Notes: a model not told the origin generated them from the letters alone. A stretch of DNA of 64,000 nucleotides from Catonia carolina (GCA_035578175.1 JAQMRL010000007.1:44025391-44089390), one strand, 5' to 3'; shown: positions 1 through 12,630, counted from the first letter of the stretch. Translations and numbers: made by a program.

Positions 1-234
1 GTCTGTAAATGATAAAGGTAGAAACATATCCGATCATCGATAAAACAAAACAGGTGGGTGATTCTACCGAAAGCGGGATTTTCCTGTAACTAAACAATTT
101 TGCGAAGTATGAAGATTTAAATACTCAACTCTTCTCTATTGTATTATGTTGCAGTAGTTACTATTTCGATTCATGCAAAATAAAATATATATATAATATT
201 TTTTTAAAGTTATGGACTATTTTACACACCGAGA

Positions 235-2742
235 CTCACGACCGTCACGCGTAACCAGCCGTCCATCTACTAAAACAGTTAAAGTTTTTTTACAGTAAAA
301 TTTAAAAATATAAATAAGTGACGCATTTTACGTTATGCGCAACAATACTGCTTAAAATATGCGATTGGGAGTAAGTTTTAAATGAAGTAACTTTTCCAAA
401 ATTTCGTGTGTCACGGCTGTAACTGACTCCCACCTCACGACCGTCACCAGCTGGTTTTTTGTTAACTTTTAGCCACTAGAATGCCGAAGGAACTTTTGCA
501 TGATGCCCACCATATTTATACAGTTGTGTTGTGCTTGTTTGTCAGTGCGATCGTACGTTATAGAAAAATATACTTTTATTTTCATCACAATTCCCTTTCA
601 AAGGTACGCATAAACATTTTTTTTACATAATTTTCTCTCGACCGTCACGCTTAAAAAAGTTATAAATAATTTAAAAACCAAACATTTAAGTCAAGTTGTT
701 ATATTTACTATTAGAATAATATCAAAAAATAAGTGACCGGTTTTTTGTTAAGGTCCTGTAAATTAAACAGAAACAATTCAGTAGTAAATTCTCACGACCG
801 TCACACTCACGACCGTCACTTCTTCCTCAAATACAAAATGTGACGGTCGTGAGAAGACTGTGACGGTCTTGAGAATTACTTTATATTTTGGTTACTTACT
901 TATACAGTACGTTTATAATATAATATCTTTAGATATATATTTGTAATTTTTGGTAATATAAACAATTTTAAATGTTTCGAATAAAAATTTTAAATTTAAT
1001 GTGTGTTTAAAATAAAACCTGAACAAAAATTACTATAAATCTGAAAACAATACTGCTACTGTACTTTTAAATTACAAACTGTCTATATGACCTATTCAAT
1101 TATACTATTTAACATTCCTAGTAAAATAAACCTAGTTTTGTCCAGGTTGAATGAAAAGGCTTACGCTAATTGTTTCAATATCACACCAACATCGAGGTCC
1201 TTAGTGACAACGAGGTTTTAATACTGACCAGCACGTTTGGCACTGAGCTGAACGGATAGGTTTTAATTTTTAAAATTGCTGATTTATCAATTAATTTTAA
1301 ATTAAATAATCGATTTCATAAAAATAATATTTTTTACTTCAACATTTTATGTTGTTAGGTTTAACTCTACAGCTTTCGTTTCAAAAGTATAAACTATGAA
1401 TGAAAGTAGTAATAAAAAATTTGAAAAACAACGTTGCGGATAACATTATTATGAACACATCTCCAGAGAAACGCAACAAAACGCAGCAGCGGAAAGAAAA
1501 AGAAGGGAACACGAAAGAATAAGAAGTGATCCGGTTAAGTATGAACAGACGAAAGCAGCAGAGAGAGAACGAAATAGGAAAACAAAGGATGAAAAAATAA
1601 AACGTATTAACGATTTAAGCGAAAGAGAAAAAAGAAAACAGAGGGCTAGTGGAGAAAACAATACCATAAGCATGCACAAAAATTACGGAAACAAAAAATT
1701 TAGAGACATTTTTAGATTCACCTCCATCTTCACCAGATACGCCTGTTGACGTAAATTTACAACAAAATTATAATTTAATCAATCAAGTGGAAAGAGTCGC
1801 ACGAGAAGATAATAGGGAAATAAAAATAAAAAAGAAACTGCGAAAAGATAGGGAGCAGTGGAAAGAGAAAATAGAGAACTTGAAGACAAACTTGAAAATG
1901 CCGCAAAGAAAGAAAACCAGTTGAAACATAACATCACCGATTAGCAAATGAATTAGGAAATCGGAAGACCTATCTCCGAATACAAATATACAAAAAATAA
2001 TTTGAGAAGAGACTGGAAGATAAAAGTTTTGAGAAAAACTGAGGCGAAGAAAGTTTTCTTTTCCGCTGGCAGAAGACATTTCTTCTGTTCACCAGAACGA
2101 AATTGTTCAAGGTTTATTCTACACATCAGAACATAAGGGAATATTTACGTTTTATGATGACGAGTTTTTACAATAACTTGAATTAACGTTTTAAGTAATG
2201 TTGGTTTCATTATTAAGATATAGTTAAGAATAGTTTAAATTATGATTTGAATTTCTTAAAAGTGGCTTTAGTTCTTGAATCTAATTTCTTTTTTTAATAT
2301 ATTTCACTTAAACAGAATTACACAGTTTGAAACGCACAATTGTCACACAAAACTCACAACCATCACAGTCTACTCACAACCGTCACATGCAACTCACGTC
2401 CGTCACATTAAAAAAATATTATTGCTGCAATTAAATGGAAAACTATTTTTATGAATATGGTTTGCCTACACGTCTATGAAAGGTACAATCTTAGAATCTT
2501 CTCAAATTTTTAATGTTAACATCAATTTAAGTGTTTTTTTTTTAAAAGAGATACGAAATTAAGACTGATAACTAAAGTGAAGTTTTCTTTGAACACAAAA
2601 GTGTTAAATATAACTTAAATAACGTGGGATTGCATATATTACATTAATTTAAGCTTATTAATAGAAACTAGCTTCCTGAAATTACAATAATTTAAAATAA
2701 AATCATAAGAAAACTATAAAAAATTTATGTGACGGTCGTGAG
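235..2742. mobile_element. Decayed DNA transposon with repeated 14-bp subterminal motif
   Basis: Both ends carry CTCACGACCGTCAC in inverted orientation (235-248 forward, 2729-2742 reverse). Further copies or one-to-three-base variants occur at 434, 635, 791, 806, 840(-), 860(-), 2333 (weak), 2353, 2373 and 2393. The middle encodes a broken charged ORF. Clustered transposase-binding-like motifs at both ends around an ORF are typical of DNA transposons, but the superfamily is not recognised. The exact boundaries and TSD are not clear. Confidence 0.55.
1453..1924 (+). pseudogene. Frameshifted charged ORF inside the 235-2742 element
   Basis: Two overlapping readings give one protein-like text. 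From 1453 comes a Glu/Arg/Lys-rich part (AAAERKRREHERIRSDPVKY, then KRINDLSEREKRKQR), and from about 1685 in another frame LDSPPSSPDTPVDVN followed by a coiled-coil-like part (ERVAREDNREIKIKKKLRKD) to a TGA at 1922-1924. More possible pieces continue to about 2175. The ERKRRxxxRxxxDPxKY style recurs in arthropod transposon-encoded hypothetical proteins known to me only by impression; function unknown. The opposite-strand ORFs here are shadows. Confidence 0.4.
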
Positions 2743-4642
2743 ATTTTGAGTAATGTGTGTCAGAAAAAGTATGAATAATTCAGCTAAAAATGCAAAAATA
2801 TGGGCCCCCTTTTATAGACAAGTAGTAAATATATGTATAATTCAGACAAAATAGATTTTAACTTTATAAATAAAAGTTTATAAAATTTTATTTCTTCATC
2901 AGAAAATCAGGTAGAATTGCCCAGGTATAATTGCAACTAAAGGTAGGCCTAGTACTTATTTAATATCAGCAGAAATAAATTTCTGAAAAAAAAACTAGGT
3001 TCACCTGTCTCGGTCAAATGTAGGCCTACATGTTCATCGAGTAAGTTTGTACTAATAAAATATTTTATTTCTAGTGAAATTTAAAAAACTAATCTTGCAC
3101 AGGTTTTATGATTAATATAATTTTTGCCTTATTTTTATTTTTAAATTAAATTTATTATCAAAAGTTTTTATTATTTATTACATTATGACAAAAATTACTC
3201 AAATTTTTATTCAAAAATATGTCATGTTCAAATTTTTTACGGCTTTTAATAAATACATTGTAGCTACTCTTCTGTTATACAATGTTAATTCATTTGTTTT
3301 TTAATGTAAACTTTTAAATGGACAATTACAAAATTGGATTGTGAATACGAACACTGCAAACTATTAAGACTTAATTTGTAAACCAATTAGTTTTAGTATG
3401 TTTGGCTTTCCTGATCACAGTTTTCGCACATTTTTTTCTCGGCCACTCCAAGTGAATGCTTGGCCAGTCTTTTTTTTACGTTGTGTGCAGTAGTATAACC
3501 GTCCCATTCCCTACCCAAATTTTCGATTTATACATGACAAGTCGAAAATACAATTTTTTTAAGTTCATATAAAATAAAATAAAGTAATAAATTCGATGAT
3601 ATGTTTCAAGACTTTTGTTTGTATTTTAGAATAATTTTTGACAGAAATCTTTTTGTTTGAATTCGTTTGTTAACAGTAATAAATTCGAAAGATATATGTC
3701 AATTAGGTTAAAATAAATCCTTCTGTAAATACTAAATCGTTACGTTAATACGTATCGATGTATTTATTTAATTACGGATTTATTTTTAAAAAACGGTCAG
3801 GCGTTTTCAAGTGACCAGTCAGATGAATAGTGTTTGCTGTTAGACCAGAAGACCTAATACAGACGTTCGCGCGCACGTTATCGTTGATGACCGGTTGAAA
3901 TATAAGTATCGTAATGATTTCACATTACATAGGCCTACCCTAAAGTAGGGCTGAAGGAAATACTACCCTATTCAAAGAATCATACTGTAAGATGTAAGAC
4001 CTCTTGTGAGTTAACAGCGAGGGATCACAAAAGACGAGTGGAAGTGACATTCTCTATAAGCAATAAACTTTAAATCCGAAATTAGGAATGATTTTTTTCT
4101 GAATTAGCGTACATATGAAAGACTGGTAGATAGAAATTGCCTATTTTCTATGAAAACATCACCCGTGAAAATAGCAGACGACTATTGTTAGTATGATAGG
4201 TGCCTAGAGATTAGGAACCTCGCGCTAAACTGGCTCCTAAATTAAATCTTAGTGAAGAGGAAATGTTGCGTAGCCACAAAAAAGAATAATAATAGTAATA
4301 ATAATAACAGACAACAAGCAGGCAGGAAGGCAGGCAGGCTCTCCTTACAACAGATGCTTTTGTTTATTTACTGACATCACAGTGTTTTATAAATAACATA
4401 CGAGATTATTTTAAAATATCTTACTTTTAAACACACCAAGCGAAACATTTCTTCGAGTACTTGTTTTAAGTTTGGTTACGTTTATTATATGTTCATCGCA
4501 GTTTACGTGCTCAACTGCCATCAAAATTAATGGTACGGAAAACAGCACTGACTCGCTAGTGGATGTTCCATAAGTTAATACCGGTAGTTGAATATTTAAA
4601 TGTGTAATTGATGCTACATATTTAAATTTTAACCGCGCTTAA
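2743..4642. other. No gene seen; AT-rich, small repeats
   Basis: No supportable ORF or splice-bounded exon. 3396-3530 resembles 6400-6540 (shared ACTCCAAG and GTAGTAT stretches) and is a low-copy interspersed repeat. A GCAGGAAGG/GCAGGCAG run near 4317-4340 is simple sequence. Confidence 0.5.
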
Positions 4643-5388
4643 GGGGTTACGGGAGTCCTATACCGCATCATGTTAACATAGGGAACATTTTCTCAGCTCT
4701 CATTGCCCAGATCATTCTCAAATTTTTGTGCATGTCTTAAGTACTTTTATACAGATTGTATCGTAGGGGTTTTGCCATTTGCCAATTTTTTTCACAGGAA
4801 AACATATTTTTCATACGCAACTCTTATGAATGTGAAATTGACCATTAAATAGCACATAAAATTATAATGGAAATTATTAGAAGGAAACGACAGTGACACA
4901 AGATGTGTTTTGATAGTATAGACCTACCCTGAAAATTTCAACATATTATTCGGTTCAGCGGTTGCTAATAAAATGTTCCTTTAGCGCTAAAAAATTTACA
5001 GGAAATCAATTTACAGGAAAATAACTCTAACTGAAAATTAACCTTTCCCTAAATAAGTTGACTACAACCCAAACACTCAAAACAACAAACAGCTGCTGTT
5101 TGGTGTAGTTACAACTGTACAACTAACATAATAAGCATAAAATTACCTTCAAATTTAAAAAAAAACCATGCAACTAGCTATACTTAAACTTAAGTTACAA
5201 GTAAAAAGTATTCAAGAAAAATTAAGAAAACTAATCAGCACTAGCAAAATTTAAAAAATGCATAACTTCTTTTTAAAAAGTCGCAAACATAACATTTTTG
5301 CATATTATTAAAGAAAAGGATTTGAGCTATGTTGTAAGTGAAAAAATGAAAATGATGAAAAATTAAAATTTCAGCCTCCCGTGTCCCA
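4643..5388. mobile_element. TTAA-flanked DNA element (piggyBac/Kolobok-like target), non-autonomous
   Basis: TTAA at 4639-4642 and 5389-5392 flank inverted ends GGGGTTACGGGAG and CTCCCGTGTCCCA. No transposase ORF in 746 bases. Parts of the interior resemble the element at 8875-9595 (for example TTTACAGGAAA stretches). Confidence 0.6.
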
Positions 5389-5870
5389 TTAACCAAGCTT
5401 TACATTTCTCCATTTCTCTGTCGACTAGGTATTTTATGAAATAAGTTATCATTTTATGTAGACAAGTAAATCAACTTGCAAACTGATGGACCGATTTCAA
5501 CGATTTTTTTATCAAACATTCGTTAGATCCGACTTCCTTTGAATACAGTGTCCGACTAATTATTTTATGTTTGCGCTTACTACCAAAAATACACTTGATT
5601 TTATCGTAGAGAAACATGATTTAAAAGTTGTTAGTTGTTACAGAAGATCGAAAATATCTGCTCACCTTCATCGGTAAAAATATTCGTGGTTTTTATTTTT
5701 ATTATATTCGTTTGGGCGGTAAGATACCGGACTGGACACTTTTGGACCTAATGAGTGCAACCGAGAAACAGGCAGTAATATTGTAAAGCACAACAATTTT
5801 CTCCTGAAATTTTATGGTCGTTTCAACCATTTTCATACCGCGTCCCGGAAAAATTGTGGCCTAAATTACT

Positions 5871-6397
5871 TTTTACTTTCTCTTGTCCTATATGAATATT
5901 TATGGAAGGAAAGTATTGGTTTCATGTCGATTTTTCACCGGAAATAAACGTTTTCAGGCCTCCTGAACCCAAAAAATAACATGTTTTTAGCGATTGGTCT
6001 GTGTGTGTTTGAAGAAAATATCTAAGAACGAATATCGTACGAAGTTGGAACTTGGAACTTAAATTAGGTACCACTAGGGGATTCGAAACGAAAATTTTCA
6101 TCAAAATCGGTTCACATTTCATGGCAAAAGTGTATACGATTAAAGTTGCAGAAAATTAAAAATCTACAATTTTTATTTCAAAGATTTTTTCCTATAACGC
6201 TTATTTAAGAGTCCATTACTGATTTTCCGTATTTTTAAGTCCTAAAAGAGGTTGATTTTAATTTTGCGTCGTTCACTCATGATTAAAATTAGATTGTTTT
6301 TAATTTAACATTGTTTACTAATGATTAATCATAAGTTATATGTTTATTATTTACATTGTTAAGAGAAAGTCGTGTGAATGTTTCACACCAAATTTTT
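5871..6397 (+). mobile_element. HINE/Helentron-like repeat, copy 1 (internally deleted)
   Basis: Starts ACTTTCTCTTGTCCTATATG and ends with AAGAGAAAGT, then the hairpin GTGTGAATGTTTCACAC and CAAATTTTT. About 530 bases; the microsatellite is reduced to TGTGTGTG and much of the centre is missing. Confidence 0.6.
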
Positions 6398-7495
6398 ATA
6401 TATGTTTCGCTATATGGCTGTCCTGGTCAAGATTTTTGCATAGTTTTCTTTGATCACTCCAAGCGAATTCCAAGTCAGTGTCCTTATTGCGTTCTGTGTA
6501 GTAGTATGACTTTTCCATCCCCTACCTCAAATTTCTAACGTCATTTTATAACATATGACAATATACTCGTATTTATAGCCCATTAAAACATAGGTATAAC
6601 GATTGTTTACTATTTTATTAACGAATATTTACAAAAAGGGTCCGTAATTTCAGAAAATCCGGTCCACATGAATGTGTTAAATGTTTTCCAAAAATAAATT
6701 GAACGTAAGTAATGCGCTTCACGTCAAGTAGTTTAATATAGGTTATAATTTTATGTACTTAGTGCATTTTTAAGAGAAAATACTCAGAAAATCTTAAATA
6801 GAATACTGATTTTGTATTATGTTCCTTAGTCTTAGATTTCTGAGACGCAAAACCAGTTCGAAAACGTTCCAATTTGAAATCTTCAGCCTGTAAGACAGTA
6901 GTAACGTTTGTACATTACGTGTTCAACATAAATAACTAATACATAGTCAATTTATTGGCTATTCTAGGTTAAATGTTCTCTTTGGCTACTTAACTAACAT
7001 CTATTTTGAGTAAGGTATATCGTTATATGCAATTTAAAGTTTTTTATGAATTTTAATTGGATTACGAGGTAAGAATTCTCAGTGATACTTCGATAACTTT
7101 TCCACAGACCTTTGTAACTACATGATAAAAATGATAAATTTATTTACTGTCTTATAGAGGAAAGAAGGTAGTGTGGACTAAGTTTCTTCCAGTTATCTTT
7201 AATAATTTTTAAGAGAATTGTACCAAAAAAACTTATTTTGCGATAAATAATGAAAAATAAATAAATAACTCCGTAGAGTCAAGTTTTTAGATTTCAATGG
7301 AATTTCTTGAATATAATATCTTTATTCTTGGCACAATAAAATCACTAATAAAATAAAATTAGATTAGGCTAAATAATAAACTCTTTTTAATATTTAAAAA
7401 GTAATTAACTTATAAACTGACGTAAACTCAAAATTGTAAAGGATTTCTTTTAAATTCTGCCGTCAGGCACTACATTTATAGCTGCTTATGATTAT
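6398..7495. other. No gene seen
   Basis: 6400-6540 is the second copy of the repeat at 3396-3530. The rest is AT-rich with no credible coding signal; the small ORF at 6356-6538 lies in repeat sequence. Confidence 0.5.
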
Positions 7496-7885
7496 TAACT
7501 GTCCATAACAGGCAGGTGGAATGTTAAATTATTTACACTCGATCTGCTAGTTCCAGGGCTACAAAAAATAGTTCTGTTTCTTATCATATAGTCAGCCAAT
7601 TATATGACAAGCATTTAAGAACAGAAGACGTAGAGGTGTAAAAGGCACTAATCAGAGTTATCTCCTCTGATAGTAATAAATTCCACTATACAGCCACACC
7701 CTGTGGTGAATGAAGTGAAGGTGTCATTTGCAGGGCGAAAAGTAGATGCTTTTCAGAGGGCCTGGCATGCTGAAAAGCTTAATTTTCTACTCAGTGAGGA
7801 AGGCAAAGGTAAACCACCTCACTCCTCGTTTTACTTAGTAAACCCTCTAGTGGTTCAAACCAGCCTTTCCAGCTCATATAAGCCA
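7496..7885 (+). repeat. ~385-bp interspersed repeat, copy 1
   Basis: Begins CCATAACAGGCAGGTGGAAT, contains GATCTGCTAGTTCCAGGGCT and TGAATGAAGTGAAGGTGTCA, and ends near AACCAGCCTTTCC. Same family at 11963, 13275, 24413 and 54721 (reverse), with a fragment at 52028. No terminal inverted repeat or Pol III box was recognised, so its class is open. Confidence 0.7.
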
Positions 7886-8874
7886 CACATGATCATTATA
7901 TTTATATCAGATTCATCTTAACTGAATGAAGATTTAAAATATTTAAGAAAAAACAAAAGATGTGTTTTTTTTTATTTTCAAAGGTTCCTTTTCTCTTAAA
8001 ACGTTTGAAATTTATAGACACTTCTCTTGTGGTTCATACGTTGAAAAATTGGTGTCTGATAAATTTTACGTTGTCTCCCCTACAACCAATGCACCATATT
8101 TCAAGCTTGTACCATGTCAGAACAAGTGAAGTGAAAGAACAGCTTACACAAAAAATAAATGGTGTGTGTGTTAGATTATTCCACGTCTTTATCGTTTTAG
8201 GGTTTAATGGTCATTGAAGAAACTTTAAAAATTTCCGGCAGCTTACTTTTCCGAACAATTCTCAAAATTCTTTCACTATAATCTTTTCTTTTTTTCTCCG
8301 CCTACTAGCTGTTACTCTTCCTCGAAGAGAAATGTTCAACATATTTTAATATTTCATGCAGGTGTTTGCTATAAGTATGTCAAAATAATTACACCGATAA
8401 AATTACTTATGAATCGGTGAACAACGAAGCGACCGGAATATGCGAGTCGTAAAATATCCTTCGACAATTCGTTCTAACTTGAATTGTTTTATCCGGAATC
8501 GGGTCAGTTCACATTATTGTACCGTCAGAATGCATAACATAAGTTATTGTTTTAAATGGGTGCAAAAGACAATGGTCGAGTAAAGAACAATGCAGGATAT
8601 ATTTAACCGGCAACTGACGACCCAGGTTAAACCAAGTATTGTAAAAGTAGTGCGGCCTAGATGCAGCTCTAAATAATGCAGCTGTTGGTACGGTTTTCTT
8701 TTTAGCCTGTTACTGGATCTATTCCGATCAGAAAATATCGCTTTTCCTGTCTATACCTGTGAAAATATGACATATCTCCCAGGATAGAGAATCACATCAA
8801 ACGGCACATGCCACACGACACTTACTTTAAAATCTTCGACTTTATATTATAAGCCTATCCAGTCTATATTTTAA
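7886..8874. other. No gene seen
   Basis: Short ORFs (for example 7960-8217) have no recognisable composition, motif or splice context. No K2P M1 exon could be identified here. Confidence 0.45.
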
Positions 8875-9595
8875 GGGGAGACTGTACTTTGTATCGCGCC
8901 AAAGTTAAATTTTCTAATTTTAAGTACTTTTTTCAAAGAATTGGTAAAAGATAGCGAAATGAAACTTTACACACTTATATAGTTGTCAGGTTCTCTAGCT
9001 ACTGGCACTTTTTAAATTTAATCCATTGGACCACACAATTTTTAAAAAAATAACGAATAACATAAAATTTTTACAATATTTTCTACATTTTTTGTATATT
9101 TGTAATTTTTGGAGCACCTCTTAATGTCGGTGTATGTGCACGTACAAAATGAATGACTGGTAAAAATTTCAACCTGGTAAGTTAAATGGTTTCAGAGAAA
9201 AATTTACTTAAGTGTTAAAAATCTAAATTTACAGGAAAAGGGAAAAAACAAAAACACAAATCAAAAACAAAATGTATACAAATAAGTAATTTCCCATCAA
9301 CAGTTGATTAGAAAGCTGAACCAACAGCTGAGAATATTAAAACAGTGATGCGGATATTTTAAAAAATTAAAATTTCCTTCCCACCAAAACAAGCAGTATA
9401 AAATTGTGAAAAATATTCGTTCATGGTGACATGATAATTTTTCTGGATAAACCTGATAAAAACTTAAATTTTTTCTTTAAAATAATTTTTTTGAGTAATT
9501 TAATGTTTTTTCTGGTAGATCTAGGTCTAAACTATTGAAAAACATAAAAACCCAAAAATCGAAATTTTCAATCAAAACCATCATACAGTCTCCCC
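8875..9595. mobile_element. TTAA-type DNA element, non-autonomous
   Basis: Ends GGGGAGACTGTA at left and TACAGTCTCCCC at right; flanks are TTAA (8871-8874) and TTGA (9596-9599), one base off. About 720 bases with no transposase reading, related in layout to 4643-5388. Confidence 0.55.
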
Positions 9596-10308
9596 TTGAA
9601 CATTTTCATCGATTTCGATGGTTTATCCACAAGAAAATTCTACTCCCTATAAAATCAAGTCCAAACTAGCTGCTTTCTTTGTATTACGTATCAACAAAAA
9701 TAACAGCTACAATAATTTTATGCTGTCAGCATAGTGGAGTGTAACTTCAGTTGATATTACCGCCAAATAAAGTGTTATATACAAAGAAAGTATAAACAAA
9801 AATTTAACAAAATTTAAGACTGTAATTCGAGAAAAGCCCATATAAATAATGGTCTTTACAATATATCTGGAATGGATGTGCTGACAGTGCTGTCGAACGA
9901 ACACGACAAACTGAAACTCGATTGCGTACAAATTTGATTCATTTCATCAAACTTTAAAGTATGTGACAATATACGTATGTGAGTCGCTGGATTTTAGGTG
10001 ACCGAAGTTGGTAGCGTGAAAAATTATGAAAACTATCTTCATTTATGAAACAATCACTCAATAAACAGAAAGGCTAAGTTCTTAATTAGTGTGCATCTCT
10101 ATTTTGTAAAGAATATTAATAGTACACGAAACCGGATAAATGTTAGATTTACTTTAATTGAGACGAATTTCCCTTCCGTTCGGTGTACTCAACAATTCGG
10201 TCGATTGAATTACGGAAGATCGAAGATCTATCGTATAAAAACTTTAAACCGAATCACAAAACATGACAGATAGAAATTATTGTATATTAATTGTTGTTAT
10301 TATTTTAG
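9596..10308. other. K2P intron sequence (left part), nothing recognised
   Basis: AT-rich. Searched by eye for a K2P M1 exon (hydrophobic helix ending GAxxF) without success. Confidence 0.4.
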
Positions 10309-10555
10309 GTAAAAAGAAATATAACTTATATGAGAAAAAATGTAACAGCTGACCTTTGGAAATTGACTCAAGGCTTACCGGTGCTGCACGAGGAAAACTG
10401 GACTAATAGTGTTACATCTAGACTAAAAGTATTTGAGAATGATTTGATAATTTCAATGAAAAAAGGAGGATGGGACGGCTCGGAGGACGAGCAAGTACGC
10501 CAGTGGACCTTCGCCGGAGCACTATTTTATTCCATCATCGTAATCACTACCATCG
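10309..10555 (+). CDS. K2P potassium channel, exon a (extracellular cap and pore helix 1)
   Basis: First of eight exons in the window of a two-pore-domain (TWIK/TREK-like) K+ channel, a dimeric plasma-membrane leak channel that sets resting potential. The acceptor is a TATTTTAG tract ending at 10308 and the donor is G|GTATGT after 10555. It encodes 82 codons plus one base. The start holds NVTADLW and ENWT, like the extracellular cap between M1 and P1 in invertebrate K2Ps, followed by a WDGSEDEQ segment. The P1 helix follows (WTFAGALFYSIIVITTIG), and the filter glycine is split across the intron. The ATG at 10330 is internal: the frame is open back to the acceptor and M1 is missing, so the real start lies upstream, probably outside the window. 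The joined exons give 550 codons plus stop with no frame conflict. Overall length and architecture fit K2P channels with a long M2-M3 loop; the exact orthologue is not resolved. Confidence 0.9.
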
Positions 10556-10689
10556 GTATGTTCCTACTTTTCAATTACCGTAAGAAAACTTCCTCTCATT
10601 TTGCTTGAACGCCTACCACAGATTACAACGAACAACTTTTAATGAAATCACAAAATTTTCAGAAATTTTTTAATTCGGAACTCGTTTCT

Positions 10690-10860
10690 GTTTTCGTTTT
10701 TTTTTGCACATTGATGCTGCTCAAGATTGTGAAGGTCGACAGATGAAAACGAGTGATGGACTACCAGACCCGACTGGTAATCGAACCCGAGACCCCGGGG
10801 ATAGTTACCGGTAAGGCTGACCCATAAACCAACAGCCCGGCCGGGCCGGGTTAGTAGTGG
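10690..10860 (-). repeat. tRNA-derived SINE, reverse orientation
   Basis: On the minus strand a tRNA-like head contains a B box (GGTTCGATTACC) after a GGGTCAGCC-type A-box region, and the tail includes CATCACTCGTTTTCATCTG. It shares the head-plus-tail plan with copies at 20215 and 54918. The GC-rich palindromic CCCGGCCGGGCC lies at the head edge (about 10840). Confidence 0.6.
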
Positions 10861-11962
10861 TCGAAGTTTAACCGCATAATTTTAGAAAAAAACATTTTCG
10901 AACCTTCAAAAAATATCCTTGTTTCTTTGTCATTTAGGTGGACGACAAAAAGGCGCGTTTCACCGCCTACATGTCCTTGGAAGTAAATGAAAAGTGGAGT
11001 GCTCAAACATTACTTTTTCACTCAATGTATTAAGCTCTATGCCTCTTTGAAAGCATTTACTCCCTCCGCCGTAGATGACACCATAATTTCTCTCACGGCA
11101 GTATCTGAAGCCACCTACAATCAGATTCATTTCTAAGACAGAAGATAAATGATGATAATAATACTGTGACTATTGTCACTCACTTTTAACTTTCTTTTTT
11201 ATTTTCTTATTCGTGATTCGTAGACGGAATCATATATTATGAGAGAAGAAACAGAAGCAGTTTGAAATCAGTTTAACACTTCACACTGATGCCATATAAT
11301 ATGTACACTTCTTCCTAAGGGCGTTTGAAATTTTCACATAGTAAGAATTAAACCGTTCGGGTACCTATCGATAAATGGAATCTTCTGCCTCGATTCAAAA
11401 TATAATTTACCCCGAAACAATACTAAAATGGCGTTGTGGTAGATGCGATGTTTAGTTAGTACGCCATTAAAACAAGCCATATATTTTTTTCTGCAATAAA
11501 AGCAGAATATTATGATTTCACTGAAATCATAAATAAAACAAATAAAGTTTGTAAGCACTCATTATTAGACTACCGTCTTTTTCGTTCAGACTTCGACGAA
11601 GTCCGACGTTCTTTGGAGTAAATTTTAATGGAAACATGCAGCCGATCATTTTAAAGCTCTATAGAAAATAATTAAGTAAAGTGCGGCTCGATATCTAATC
11701 CCATTAAAACTTCTAATCATTTGAGTAAATTATAACCTACTACATATTAAATTTATCACGGCGTCACATAGAAAATAAATTGAGGTTATCTTTCCTTCTT
11801 AAAACGATTAAAAAGTTTGTATTTTTTTCAGAATATTGAACAGCGAAATCGCATTGTTTTCTAAGAAAGTATTTTAATCAGCCCGAAATATTTCAAAGAT
11901 GTGCCTCGCATGTTTTCAGCAGGAAATTAAAAGAATATGAAATGGATTGTTAAATCTTTTAA
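10861..11962. other. K2P intron sequence, nothing recognised
   Basis: AT-rich intron between exons a and b. The antisense reading at 11334-11558 has no recognisable features. Confidence 0.4.
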
Positions 11963-12347
11963 TACGCCCTTAACAGGCAGGTGGAGTGTTAAATTGATTG
12001 CACTTGATCTGCAGGTTCCAGGGCCACAAAAAATAGTTCTGTTTCTTAACACATGGTCAGCCAATTAAATAACTGATTCATTTAAGAACAGAAGAGGTAG
12101 AAGTGTAAAAGGCACTAGTCAGAGTTATCTCTTCTGAGAGTAATGAATTCCAGTATACAGCCACACCCTGTGGTGAATGAAGTGAAGGTGTCATTTGCAG
12201 GGTGGAAAGTATGTGCTTTTCGGAGGACCTGGCATGCTGATAAGCATACTCTTTCAACTCAGTGAGGAAGGCATTGGTAAACCACCTTACTTCTCGTTTT
12301 ACTTAGTAAAACCTCTAGAAGTTTAAACCAGCCTTTCGGCTGTTGAC
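11963..12347 (+). repeat. ~385-bp interspersed repeat, copy 2
   Basis: CGCCCTTAACAGGCAGGTGG at left and CAGCCTTTCGGCTGTTGACC at right. It ends less than 50 bases before the exon b acceptor of the K2P gene. Confidence 0.75.
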
Positions 12348-12395
12348 CTAAACAAAAACAAATCTTTTAACAATTTATTTTTGTGGCGCTTCCAG

Positions 12396-12630
12396 GTTAT
12401 GGTCACATAGCACCAAAAACGCAGATTGGTAAAGTGACGACAATATTTTATGCGATTCTTGGAATTCCATTGATGCTTTTATGTCTTTCCAACATCGGCG
12501 ATATAATGGCTCATTCGTTTCGATTCCTTTATTGGCGAATATGCTGTTATGCGTGTACAAGAACGCCAAAACGGCCTCATAGTATGTATCGAAGAGGTAG
12601 AAGTTTTAGGTCGACTGTTCGATCGCACAG
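12396..12630 (+). CDS. K2P potassium channel, exon b (filter 1 and M2)
   Basis: Acceptor TTCCAG ends at 12395; donor CACAG|GTAAAT follows 12630. The first two bases complete the filter glycine, so the exon opens YGHIAPKTQIGK and makes the first pore signature TIGYGH with the preceding exon. M2 follows (TTIFYAILGIPLMLLCLSNIGDIM in overlapping stretches), including the GIPL motif usual in K2P M2. A basic cytoplasmic stretch (RTPKRPHSMYRRGRSFRST) begins the M2-M3 loop. It enters at phase 1 and leaves at phase 2. A ~385-bp interspersed repeat ends about 50 bases upstream of this exon, close to the acceptor. Confidence 0.93.

Noticed and set aside
791..2406. CRISPR-like repeated motif
   Set aside because: Spacing is irregular, orientation is mixed, and the context is eukaryotic DNA with a transposon ORF.
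7703..7921. 72-codon ORF
   Set aside because: Falls inside the ~385-bp interspersed repeat and is not open in the other copies.
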